NCBI GenBank assembly: GCA_013152995.1
Contig: JAADFH010000011.1
Coordinates: forward strand, 1,362 to 12,947
Source: Methanobacteriota archaeon
GTDB lineage: Archaea > Hydrothermarchaeota > Hydrothermarchaeia > Hydrothermarchaeales > BMS3B
DNA: 11,586 nt
Direction of reading: 5' to 3'
Part shown: positions 6,116 through 11,586 of the stretch, one piece after another
How positions within the stretch are numbered: the stretch's first letter is position 1
Layout: the number at the start of each line of letters is the position of its first letter
Made by a program: the position numbers and the translations under genes
Notes under the pieces: generated by a model
The model's database searches: none
What the model saw: only the letters and a program-made list of their open reading frames with translations
What the model was told of the DNA's origin: nothing

Positions 6116-6965
6116 CCCTGCCCACCACCTGAGCAGAGCGCTGCAGCATCTCCTGCTCCTCCTGCGTGAGCTCAAACTCAGCCCTTCTCACACCCCGCAT
6201 TGAAACCTCAGCCAGGTAGCCCAGGTATATCCCGTGCTCCTCAAGGTAGGTGGAGAGGGTGCACTTACCTCCACTCCCCAGCGCCTCCACCACCTTCGCT
6301 ATGGCAAGGGCGGGTGCAAACCAGGTGCCACCCTTGCTGGAGATCACCTTCATAGCCGAGGTGCGCACCTCCTCGTAGACCTGCATGAGCCTCTGGCGCG
6401 GGTAGCTGCTGGAGAGCCTGAAGACCGGGAACATGCTATCGCCGTGCTCTCCGAAGATGTACGCCTCCTCCTGGTAGCCCACGCCGAGCTCCTTCCTGAG
6501 CATGCTGCGCAGCCGCACGGTGTCCAGGTAGGTGCCCAGCCCGAAAACCCGCTCGCTGGGGAAGCCCGAAGCCTTCCAGGCATGGTAGGTGAGAACGTCA
6601 ACGGGGTTGGTGACTATGAAGAGCATGCTCTCCGGAGCATGCCTGGCAACCCTCTCGGCTATCTCGCACACTATGCTCCTGTTTATCCCCCGCAGCTCCA
6701 GTCTGCTCATCCCGGGCTTCCTGGGCGCACCTGCGGTGACAATCACCAGGTCGCACCCCTCCAGCCCGCTGTAGTCCGAACCCCCGTGCACCTCGGCATC
6801 GCTCTCAACCGCAGAGAGGGTGTGCATCACATCCATAGCCTCCCCCTTAGCCCTCTCGGCGTTCATATCAAGAAGGTACACCTCATCCGCCTGCCTGAGG
6901 AGCACCAGGGTGTAGCACACCGTTGAGCCCACCCTGCCTGCTCCGCCTACTATGCCCACCTTCAT
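6102..6965 (-). CDS. mdh: Malate dehydrogenase (LDH-like archaeal type)
   Basis: NAD-dependent interconversion of malate and oxaloacetate in the cytosol, part of the citric-acid-cycle segment. The 287-residue product has the Rossmann GGAGRVGS (7-14), D33 at the end of the second strand (NAD over NADP), APRKPGMSR with R82 and R88 (Arg in the specificity loop marks malate rather than lactate), TNPVDVLT (119-126), LDTVRLR with D148/R151, and the catalytic H174 in GEHGDSM. It resembles the Archaeoglobus-type enzyme in length and motifs. I chose the ATG at 6965, where the protein begins MKVGIVGGAG, preceded by GGGG at a usable distance; an upstream in-frame TTG at 6998 would add eleven residues lying in the promoter region. 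Confidence 0.95.
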   Translation of the reverse strand: MKVGIVGGAGRVGSTVCYTLVLLRQADEVYLLDMNAERAKGEAMDVMHTLSAVESDAEVHGGSDYSGLEGCDLVIVTAGAPRKPGMSRLELRGINRSIVCEIAERVARHAPESMLFIVTNPVDVLTYHAWKASGFPSERVFGLGTYLDTVRLRSMLRKELGVGYQEEAYIFGEHGDSMFPVFRLSSSYPRQRLMQVYEEVRTSAMKVISSKGGTWFAPALAIAKVVEALGSGGKCTLSTYLEEHGIYLGYLAEVSMRGVRRAEFELTQEEQEMLQRSAQVVGRAIEE

Positions 6966-7006
6966 CAAGCTACCCCAGCATTGGGCGGTGCGTAACAAAG
7001 AAAAGG

Positions 7007-7015
7007 ATTTTAAAG
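7007..7015. promoter_or_regulatory. Shared TATA box between mdh and the sulfur-carrier/thiolase operon
   Basis: ATTTTAAAG, containing palindromic TTTAAA-like sequence, is the main AT-rich element between the divergent starts at 6965 and 7037. On the plus strand it is about 26 bp before the ATG at 7037, predicting a leaderless mRNA. On the minus strand initiation would fall near 6984, giving a roughly 19-nt leader that contains the GGGG ribosome site of mdh. Confidence 0.6.
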
Positions 7016-7036
7016 CCAGCCTGCCATGCTTGTTTC

Positions 7037-7231
7037 ATGCCTGCTGTAGTGAAATTCCGCGGAAAAACCCTGGAGGTTGAGGCAGGAACAAAGGTGGAAG
7101 ACGTGCTTGCGATGATGGGGCTCAGCAGAGAGGGGGTAATAGCCAGGGTGGGAACAAAGCTCGTGACCGAGGACTACAGGCTGCGTGATGGCGAAACGCT
7201 TGAGCTCATATCCGCGATATCGGGTGGTTAG
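7037..7231 (+). CDS. MoaD/ThiS-like ubiquitin-fold sulfur carrier (TtuB/SAMP-like)
   Basis: A 64-residue beta-grasp protein ending in Gly-Gly, the terminus that is adenylated and thiocarboxylated by an E1-like enzyme. Sequence features are the first strand VVKFRGKTLEVEAGTKVEDVLAM, VIARVGTKLVTEDYRLRDGETLELIS, and the tail AISGG. It is immediately followed, with no gap (TAG then ATG), by the tRNA thiolase gene, which strongly suggests it supplies sulfur to that enzyme as TtuB does for TtuA or SAMP2 for NcsA. A role in molybdopterin or thiamine synthesis, or as a protein modifier, cannot be excluded. The TATA box at 7007-7015 suggests leaderless translation from this ATG. Confidence 0.9.
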   Translation: MPAVVKFRGKTLEVEAGTKVEDVLAMMGLSREGVIARVGTKLVTEDYRLRDGETLELISAISGG

Positions 7232-8149
7232 ATGCGGTGCAGCAGGTGCAGGGAGCAGGCGGTCATAAACCTCAGGGCGCACCGCTTGGCGCTGTGCGAG
7301 GAGCACTTCGTGGAGCGCTTCTTGGAGGTGGTGGAGCGGGCAATCAGGCGGTACTCGCTGATGCGCAGAAGCTCAAGGGTGCTGGTGGCGGTCTCGGGGG
7401 GCAAGGACTCGCTGGCGCTCTGGGATGCGCTCACAGAGCTCGGCTACCGTGCGGACGGTCTCTACATAGACCTGGGCATACGCAGGCAGGACTACTCCCG
7501 CATCTCGCGGGAGAAGGCTGAGAGGTTTGCTGAGCAGAGGGGGCTTGAGCTCAGAGTTTTCAGCGTGCAGGAGGAGTACGGCTTGAGCATGCCGGAGCTG
7601 CGCAGGGGCTCAAGGGAGGTGTGCAGCGTCTGCGGCATAGTGAAGAGGCACGTGATGAACCGCGTGGCGCTTGAGGGTGGCTACCACGTGCTCGCCACAG
7701 GGCACAACCTGGATGATGAGGCGAGTGTGCTGCTCTCAAACCTGCTGCGCTGGAACACCGAGCTTGCGGCGAGGCAGGCACCCAGGGTAGAAGCCTGGCA
7801 CGAGAAGCTCAGACCAAAGGTCAAGCCGCTGTGCCTGCTCACCGAGAAGGAAACCGCCACCTACGCCCTGGTGAGGGGAATAGACTACGTGAGCGAGCTG
7901 GAGTGCCCCTTCTCCGCAGGCGCCACCAGCATAGCACTGAAGGAGGCGCTCAACAGGATAGAGGAGCACTCCCCCGGCACCAAGCTCTACTTCTACACCC
8001 AGTTCCTGAAGCACCGCAGAATCTTCAGGAGCGAAAAGCCTGCCAAGCGGGAGTGCAGGAGCTGCGGCTTTCCGTCTGCAGGCGAGCTGTGCTCCTTCTG
8101 CAGGCTACTCCTGAAGAGCCGCCTCAGAGGTGAGAAGCGCGATAACTGA
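7232..8149 (+). CDS. ttuA: TtuA/Ncs6-family tRNA 2-thiolation enzyme
   Basis: An ATP-pyrophosphatase that activates a tRNA uridine and inserts sulfur at C2. The 305 residues show every expected element: an N-terminal zinc finger (C3, C6, C22, H25), the PP-loop SGGKDS (55-60), the cluster cysteines C131-SV-C134 and C225 (three ligands for a [4Fe-4S] centre, leaving one iron free to bind sulfide), GHNLDDEA (157-164), and a C-terminal zinc finger (C275, C278, C287, C290). TtuA makes 2-thio-T54, while Ncs6/NcsA makes 2-thio-U34; the sequence alone does not tell me which applies. The sulfur donor is probably the Gly-Gly protein encoded directly upstream. The 3' end overlaps convergent ccmB by 45 bp. 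Confidence 0.94.
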   Translation: MRCSRCREQAVINLRAHRLALCEEHFVERFLEVVERAIRRYSLMRRSSRVLVAVSGGKDSLALWDALTELGYRADGLYIDLGIRRQDYSRISREKAERFAEQRGLELRVFSVQEEYGLSMPELRRGSREVCSVCGIVKRHVMNRVALEGGYHVLATGHNLDDEASVLLSNLLRWNTELAARQAPRVEAWHEKLRPKVKPLCLLTEKETATYALVRGIDYVSELECPFSAGATSIALKEALNRIEEHSPGTKLYFYTQFLKHRRIFRSEKPAKRECRSCGFPSAGELCSFCRLLLKSRLRGEKRDN

Positions 8150-8782
8150 GCTCACGCCGGTGTAGGCGAAGAGCAGCCTGAGCTCGCTCTCTATGTCCAG
8201 CACTCCCGCGCCCTCGCTCAGCACACGGTTCAGAGCCGAGACCGAGAGCACCAGCAGCGGGAACAGGAGGGGCATGAGCAGCACCGGCAGGAGCACCTCC
8301 CTTGCCCTCGCCCCAAGCACCAGCGTTGACACCGCAGAGCTGAGCACCACGAAGCTCAGGTTGCTCAGGGTCAGCACCGCAAATGCTAGCGATAGGCTGC
8401 CCCTCACAGGAAGGTCCATGAAGACCAGAAACAGGGGGAACACCACGCACTGCACACCGAATAGCAGGAGGAAGTTGTACAGCGCCTTTCCAGCGAGTAT
8501 CTCGGCGGCGCTAACGGGCATCGCCCTGAGCGCATCTAAGGTGCCCGCCTCCTTCTCGCGCAGGAACGCCCTGCCCATGCCCAGCATCCCGGTGAACAGG
8601 AACACCAGCCACAGGTAGCCAGGGGCAATGCCTGGGGCGAGCCCCACGTAGCCGCCCGCTATTCTGGCAAAGAACACCACCGAGAGCGAGGAGAAGAGCA
8701 GCATGAAGCTGAGGGTGTGCCTGCTCCTCAGCTCAACCATGAGGTCCTTGCGGGCTATCCAGAGCACCACCTTAGGATTCAT
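8105..8782 (-). CDS. ccmB: CcmB-like heme-exporter ABC permease
   Basis: Permease of the CcmAB transporter in cytochrome c maturation system I, where ATP hydrolysis serves release of the heme chaperone CcmE. The 225-residue protein has about six hydrophobic segments (near 25-45, 53-70, 98-120, 130-155, 160-185 and 203-220) and the CcmB loop FLREKEAGTLDALRAMPVS-AEILAGK (73-99, with short gaps). The length is typical. Its ATG overlaps the ccmA stop by 4 nt (ATGA). No ccmC, ccmE or ccmF lies within the window, so the rest of the system must be elsewhere or absent. Confidence 0.93.
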   Translation of the reverse strand: MNPKVVLWIARKDLMVELRSRHTLSFMLLFSSLSVVFFARIAGGYVGLAPGIAPGYLWLVFLFTGMLGMGRAFLREKEAGTLDALRAMPVSAAEILAGKALYNFLLLFGVQCVVFPLFLVFMDLPVRGSLSLAFAVLTLSNLSFVVLSSAVSTLVLGARAREVLLPVLLMPLLFPLLVLSVSALNRVLSEGAGVLDIESELRLLFAYTGVSSVIALLTSEAALQE

Positions 8783-9456
8783 TCTCCCTCCCCCGCAGCC
8801 ACAGACAGAAGCGCCTCAGGAGAGCCGCTGGCAGCCACCCTGCCAGCCTCCAGCAGTATCCCCCTGGCACAGCTCATCGCCTCAGAGGGGTGGTGGGTGG
8901 CTATGAGCATCGCCGTACCCCTGCGGGAGAACTCCTCAAGCTTCGCCCTGAGCCACGCCCTGCCAGAGGCATCAAGACCAGAGGAGGGCTCATCCAGCAG
9001 CAGAACCTGCGGCTCGTGCAGCAGCGCTCTGGCTATGCTCAGCCTCTGCTTCATTCCCTTAGAGAAGGCTGACACCTGCATGTGCGCATACCTTGCAAGC
9101 CCCACCTCCTCCAGCAGCTCCTTCACCCTGCTCATTGGCACGCCGTACACGCCGGCGTAGAAGCGCAGATTCTCCTCGGCTGTCAGCTCGGGATACAGCC
9201 AGGGGTCGTGGGCAACCATGCCTGTTCTGCGCTTCGCCTCCAGGGGTTCTGAAGCCACATCCACCCCCGCTACCTGCACCCTGCCGGAGTCCTGCCTGAG
9301 CAATCCCGCGATTATCCTGAGCAGCGTGCTCTTGCCCGCGCCATTCGCCCCGAGCACAGCAAACCTCTCCCCCCTGCGCACGCTGAAGCTCACATCCCGC
9401 AGCGCCTGCTGGCTGCCAAAGCTCCTGCACAGCTCCTCTACCACTACCGCGTGCAT
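8779..9456 (-). CDS. ccmA: CcmA-like heme-exporter ABC ATPase
   Basis: ATPase partner of CcmB. Of 225 residues, the nucleotide-binding motifs are Walker A GANGAGKST (36-44), the signature FSKGMKQRLSIARALLHEP (131-149), Walker B VLLLDEPSSGLD (151-162) and the H-loop ATHH (186-189). In the ABC signature the usual LSGGQ is FSKGM, as in CcmA and other exporter subfamilies. It lies between nikR, whose stop is only 2 nt upstream of this ATG, and ccmB, overlapping by ATGA, so the three are almost certainly cotranscribed. A generic ABC-2 ATPase is the alternative, but the CcmB-like partner argues for CcmA. Confidence 0.9.
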   Translation of the reverse strand: MHAVVVEELCRSFGSQQALRDVSFSVRRGERFAVLGANGAGKSTLLRIIAGLLRQDSGRVQVAGVDVASEPLEAKRRTGMVAHDPWLYPELTAEENLRFYAGVYGVPMSRVKELLEEVGLARYAHMQVSAFSKGMKQRLSIARALLHEPQVLLLDEPSSGLDASGRAWLRAKLEEFSRRGTAMLIATHHPSEAMSCARGILLEAGRVAASGSPEALLSVAAGEGE

Positions 9457-9458
9457 CC

Positions 9459-9869
9459 TCAGCTGAGCACCTCTGGTACGCTGGTTGTGAGCTTTGCGAA
9501 CTTGACACCCTTTATCGTCCTTATCCTGTCAACAAACTCCCTCACCCTGCTTCCGCTGCCCCTGACCACGATAACCTCCATGCAGTTCCTCCTGTCAAGG
9601 TGCAGGTGAAGGGTGCTCTGGATAATCTCAGAAAACTCGTGCTGGGTGTGGGTGAGCCTCTCAAGCAGCTCGCCCTTCTCGTGGTCGTATATCACCGACA
9701 CCGTACCTGCTATCTCAGCAGGCAGATTTGAGATGTGGCTGTGCTCTATTATGTAGCTCCTTATCGCATCCCTTATGCCCTCGCTCCTGGACACGTAGCC
9801 CTTCTCCCTGAGCACCCTGTCAAACTCACGCAGCAGCTTCTCAGGGAGGGAGATGCTTATCCTCTCCAT
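9459..9869 (-). CDS. nikR: NikR nickel-responsive transcriptional regulator
   Basis: NikR binds DNA through an N-terminal ribbon-helix-helix and senses nickel through a C-terminal ACT-like domain. From the ATG at 9869 the product is 136 residues: MERISISLPEKLLREFD begins the ribbon-helix-helix (1-45), and all four nickel ligands are present as H77 (in TQH), H88 and H90 (in LHLH) and C96, matching H76/H87/H89/C95 of the E. coli protein. An upstream in-frame start at 9923 would reach back into the previous gene and is unlikely. The upstream trmB-like stop is 25 bp away; a weak AT element near 9892-9900 could add an internal promoter. NikR typically represses nickel uptake; here it heads ccmA-ccmB instead. 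Confidence 0.95.
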   Translation of the reverse strand: MERISISLPEKLLREFDRVLREKGYVSRSEGIRDAIRSYIIEHSHISNLPAEIAGTVSVIYDHEKGELLERLTHTQHEFSEIIQSTLHLHLDRRNCMEVIVVRGSGSRVREFVDRIRTIKGVKFAKLTTSVPEVLS

Positions 9870-9894
9870 ACTGCGCGTGTTGGCAGCGGGAGTA

Positions 9895-10626
9895 TTAAAC
9901 CTTTTCCTCCCAGACGTGCTCAAAGTAGCTTCTGTAGAGCTTTATGCATGCCCGGCTGCGGTTGTATATCGCAGACTCCTCCTGAAGCGGGTCGCCTGCG
10001 GAGAGTATGAGCTCGCGCTGGTCTACGAGCAGGAAGCAGGAGTGCTCGTGGGTGTAGCGCCTGTGCTCCACACCAGCCTCCTCAAGCATGCGCCTCGCCT
10101 CGGGGCTGAAGTCGCCCAGCGCCCTTATGCGCACGCCCCGCGTTGCAGCACGTCCCAGCGCCTCTACGAGCTCCGTGCACGCCACGGGATTGCTGCCCAT
10201 GAGCAGCACCTCCGCCTCGGCGGTGTTGACCATGCTCCTGCACCTCTCAACTATGTTCTGCCTGCCCCGAATCACCCACACCGCCTCGTGGAGACTCTCA
10301 CCATCAGGCGCCGCCGAGTAAAGTCTGCTCAGGGCAGAGGAGAGCTCCTCAACCGCACGGCGTATGCTCTCAAGCTCGCGCTCAAGCACCTCCTGAGGCG
10401 CCACCGCAAGGTATCGCCGCGGTCTGCCGGGCTGTGCAAGCACGTACCCGCGGCGCTCCAGACTCTCAAGCACGTCGTACTCCCTGGCGTAGGGTATCCC
10501 CGCAAGCTCCCTGATTTCGCGCACCGTTGCACTGCCCCTCTGCACAAGCGCTAAGTAGGTTCTCGCCTCGTACTCGCTCAGCCCCAGCCGCCTGAGCAGC
10601 TCCACCAGCCTTCTGTCCACCACCAT
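9895..10626 (-). CDS. TrmB-family transcriptional regulator
   Basis: A 243-residue archaeal regulator. Residues 7-75 form a winged helix-turn-helix typical of TrmB (LRRLGLSEYEARTYLAL, ATVREIRELAGIPYAREYDV, ESLERRGYV and wing PGRPRRYLAV). A short coiled coil (about 78-104) would mediate dimer contact. Residues 115-240 resemble the degenerate phospholipase-D-like C-terminal domain found in many TrmB proteins (VLLMGSN, GVRIRAL, HSCFLLVDQRELILSAGD), not the maltose-binding domain of Pyrococcus TrmB, so the effector is unknown. The TATA box centre is about 26 bp before the ATG, indicating a leaderless mRNA. It is first in an operon with nikR, ccmA and ccmB, and divergent from tusA-dsrE, which makes both units candidate targets. 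Confidence 0.9.
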   Translation of the reverse strand: MVVDRRLVELLRRLGLSEYEARTYLALVQRGSATVREIRELAGIPYAREYDVLESLERRGYVLAQPGRPRRYLAVAPQEVLERELESIRRAVEELSSALSRLYSAAPDGESLHEAVWVIRGRQNIVERCRSMVNTAEAEVLLMGSNPVACTELVEALGRAATRGVRIRALGDFSPEARRMLEEAGVEHRRYTHEHSCFLLVDQRELILSAGDPLQEESAIYNRSRACIKLYRSYFEHVWEEKV

Positions 10627-10645
10627 GTATGAAACATCCGAAAGC

Positions 10646-10657
10646 TTTATATATAAA
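10646..10657. promoter_or_regulatory. Palindromic TATA box shared by the trmB-like gene and tusA
   Basis: TTTATATATAAA is a perfect 12-bp palindrome and so can bind TBP in either direction. Its centre is about 26 bp before the trmB-like ATG on the minus strand (leaderless). On the plus strand it predicts initiation near 10677, giving tusA a leader of about 20 nt that includes its Shine-Dalgarno. Purine-rich CGAAAG just before the box in the plus orientation could be the BRE element that sets direction. Confidence 0.75.
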
Positions 10658-10658
10658 A

Positions 10659-10678
10659 TTTACTCAGAATTAAGTAAA
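10659..10678. repeat. Candidate operator: inverted repeat in the tusA promoter
   Basis: Perfect 6-bp arms TTTACT and AGTAAA separated by 8 bp. The repeat lies between the TATA box and the predicted tusA transcription start, where a bound protein would block RNA polymerase on the plus strand; it is upstream of the TATA box for the trmB-like gene. This geometry would let one protein repress tusA-dsrE and possibly act on its own gene. AT-rich context makes a chance repeat possible. Confidence 0.35.
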
Positions 10679-10685
10679 AAAGTCA

Positions 10686-10690
10686 GGAGG
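10686..10690 (+). promoter_or_regulatory. Shine-Dalgarno site of tusA
   Basis: GGAGG, 6 nt before the ATG at 10697, is a strong ribosome site. It fixes the tusA start there rather than at the in-frame codons further upstream that would place the promoter inside the coding region. Confidence 0.8.
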
Positions 10691-10696
10691 GAGAAC

Positions 10697-10936
10697 ATGA
10701 AGGCGGATGAAGTTCTGGACACCTCGGGCATGGTATGCCCGATGCCTGTGCTCAAGACCAGGAAGGCAGCCGAGAGCCTTGAGCCCGGCAAGGTGCTGAA
10801 GGTGATAGCCACCGACAGGGGCGCAAAGAGCGACATACCAGCGTGGGCAAAGAACAGCGGCTTTGAGCTCCTGGGCGTTGAGGAAGAGGGAGGCAAGTAC
10901 GTGTTCTACATCAGAAAGCCGGGGGGTAAGGAATGA
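10697..10936 (+). CDS. tusA: TusA/SirA-family sulfurtransferase
   Basis: A 79-residue sulfur-carrier protein. The opening EVLDTSGMVCPMPVLKTRKA contains the family C-P-x-P motif, with C14 expected to carry the persulfide, followed by LEPGKVLKVIATDRGAKSDIPAWAKNSG and the final strand YVFYIRK. TusA proteins pass sulfane sulfur to tRNA thiolation, molybdenum cofactor or dissimilatory sulfur pathways. Here the gene overlaps a DsrE-family gene by ATGA, a pairing known from archaeal and bacterial sulfur relays, so it probably exchanges sulfur with that protein. Divergent transcription from a TrmB-type regulator suggests local control. Confidence 0.95.
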   Translation: MKADEVLDTSGMVCPMPVLKTRKAAESLEPGKVLKVIATDRGAKSDIPAWAKNSGFELLGVEEEGGKYVFYIRKPGGKE

Positions 10937-11403
10937 GCGAGAAACAGAAAAAGCTGTGCATAATAGTCAGCAAGGGCACCCTTGACTCCGCCTATCCGCC
11001 GCTGATACTCGCCAGCACCGCTGCCAGCATGGGCTGGGAGGCGCACCTGTTCTTCACCTTCTACGGGCTGGACATAGTGAACAAAAAGAAGTACAGGTCG
11101 CTCAAGGTGGCACCCATCGCCAATCCAGCGATGCCCATGCCCGTGCCGAACATCATAGGCATGCTGCCCGGCATGACAGCAATGGCTACCGCCATGATGA
11201 AGAAGATGATGGCAGACAAGAAGGTGCCGAGCATCCCCGAGCTCATAGAGGTGTGCAGGGAGGTGGGGGTGAAGTTCTACGGGTGTCAGATGACCATAGA
11301 TGTGATGGGCATCAAAGAGGAAGACCTGATGGTTGACGCCTGCATAGGTGCAGCGGGCTTCTTAGAGATAGCGGGTGATGCAGACGTAACGCTGTTCATC
11401 TGA
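10933..11403 (+). CDS. DsrE/DsrF-like (DsrE2-type) sulfur-relay protein
   Basis: A 156-residue protein of the DsrE/F superfamily. The N-terminus KKLCIIVSKGTLDSAYPPLILASTAASMGWEAHLFFTF (shown in its key parts: IIVSKGTLD, ASTAASMG, HLFFTF) is the first beta-alpha-beta unit. The middle (60-95) is a Met- and Pro-rich hydrophobic stretch that could touch the membrane. C118 in FYGCQMTIDVMGI is the conserved candidate sulfur-carrying cysteine; C108 and C137 are further cysteines. DsrE2-type proteins accept or donate sulfane sulfur or thiosulfate to TusA. ATGA coupling to tusA supports a shared complex. Which substrate is moved cannot be read from sequence. Confidence 0.9.
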   Translation: MSEKQKKLCIIVSKGTLDSAYPPLILASTAASMGWEAHLFFTFYGLDIVNKKKYRSLKVAPIANPAMPMPVPNIIGMLPGMTAMATAMMKKMMADKKVPSIPELIEVCREVGVKFYGCQMTIDVMGIKEEDLMVDACIGAAGFLEIAGDADVTLFI

Positions 11404-11412
11404 GAGCCCCCC

Positions 11413-11428
11413 TATTCTTTACTTTTTC
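11413..11428 (+). terminator. T-rich transcription terminator after dsrE
   Basis: A pyrimidine-rich run with TTCTTTACTTTTT begins 10 nt past the dsrE stop. Archaeal RNA polymerase terminates at oligo-T tracts without needing a hairpin, and I see no strong stem here. The remainder of the 105-bp gap holds the next promoter. Confidence 0.45.
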
Positions 11429-11477
11429 CGCAGCTTTCACCCGCACCAGGCAGGCTTGCAACAGAACATACACAACC

Positions 11478-11486
11478 TATTTATAT
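11478..11486 (+). promoter_or_regulatory. TATA box for the terminal lipoprotein gene
   Basis: TATTTATAT is centred about 27 bp before the ATG at 11509, so the transcript should be leaderless. No Shine-Dalgarno precedes that ATG, which fits. Confidence 0.7.
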
Positions 11487-11508
11487 GCACCTGAGGCAAG
11501 CGATACAC

Positions 11509-11586
11509 ATGCGTGCGCTGCTGCTTCTGCTCATCCTCTTCAGCGGCTGCAGCCTTCTGAGCACGGGCAGCATGAAGCTTGATGCC
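11509..11586 (+). CDS. N-terminus of a predicted lipoprotein (cut off by the window end)
   Basis: Only 26 codons are present, beginning MRALLLLLILFSGCSLLS. A short hydrophobic stretch ends in the lipobox FSG-C14, so the mature protein should be lipid-anchored outside the membrane. After the cysteine only SLLSTGSMKLDA is visible, which says nothing about function. The start is supported by the TATA spacing. It has its own promoter, so it is probably not part of the tusA-dsrE transcript. Confidence 0.7.
   Translation, partial: MRALLLLLILFSGCSLLSTGSMKLDA

Noticed and set aside
6234..6926. A 230-codon plus-strand open frame opposite malate dehydrogenase.
   Set aside because: The minus strand encodes a complete enzyme with all catalytic residues; the antisense frame has no motifs, start signal or promoter.
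6102..6965. Lactate dehydrogenase for the Rossmann dehydrogenase gene.
   Set aside because: The specificity loop carries Arg (APRKPGMSR) rather than the Gln typical of lactate dehydrogenase, so malate dehydrogenase is the better call.
9853..10554. A 233-codon plus-strand open frame opposite the TrmB-type regulator.
   Set aside because: It runs antisense through a clear winged-helix protein and the start of nikR, with no ribosome site and low-complexity composition.
1..11586. Recurring short strings such as CTCAGG and GAGGAG throughout the window, considered as dispersed repeats.
   Set aside because: They fall in coding frames as Leu-Arg and Glu-Glu codons and follow the strong AGG and GAG codon preference. 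Spacing is irregular, with no CRISPR-like or tandem structure.

Overview
The window reads as a compact, GC-rich archaeal genome segment, most likely from a euryarchaeon (Archaeoglobi or a Methanomicrobia/Syntrophoarchaeia-type lineage; this placement is inference). Archaeal signs are TATA boxes about 26 bp before several starts that look leaderless, a TrmB-family regulator, an LDH-like malate dehydrogenase, Tsr3, a TtuA/Ncs6 tRNA thiolase paired with a Gly-Gly sulfur carrier, an Elp3-type enzyme, and a UbiD/UbiX pair of the kind used in the archaeal mevalonate route. Arginine is mostly AGG/AGA and coding strands are purine-rich, which fits a thermophile but does not prove it. Genes are tightly packed: start/stop overlaps GTGA or ATGA occur at five or six junctions, and two convergent pairs overlap by 14 and 45 bp.

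Layout. Positions 1-1653 (minus) hold ubiX followed by ubiD (ubiD runs off the left edge). A divergent promoter separates them from a PfkB-family sugar/nucleoside kinase (1698-2558, plus). Then comes a plus-strand cluster: Elp3, rimI, a lipoprotein with FKBP and thioredoxin-like regions, and tsr3 (2649-6115). Elp3 is not intact. Its radical-SAM half ends at 3827, its acetyltransferase half starts in another frame at a GTGA overlap, and about 10 bp are missing from the core of that second half, which throws the frame into the downstream rimI gene. Malate dehydrogenase (6102-6965, minus) converges on tsr3 and diverges from a MoaD/ThiS-like carrier and TtuA/Ncs6 thiolase operon (7037-8149, plus).

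A minus-strand operon then reads TrmB-type regulator, nikR, ccmA, ccmB (10626 to 8105). It diverges from tusA-dsrE (10697-11403, plus) across one palindromic TATA box. The window closes with the first 26 codons of another lipoprotein preceded by a strong TATA box.

Themes. RNA modification (Elp3, Tsr3, TtuA/Ncs6), protein acetylation (RimI), sulfur relay (the MoaD/ThiS-like carrier, TtuA, TusA, DsrE), cytochrome c/heme export (CcmA, CcmB) placed with a nickel-responsive regulator, and prenyl-FMN-dependent decarboxylation (UbiX/UbiD). I saw no rRNA, tRNA, CRISPR array or insertion sequence. No gene-free stretch exceeds about 105 bp.
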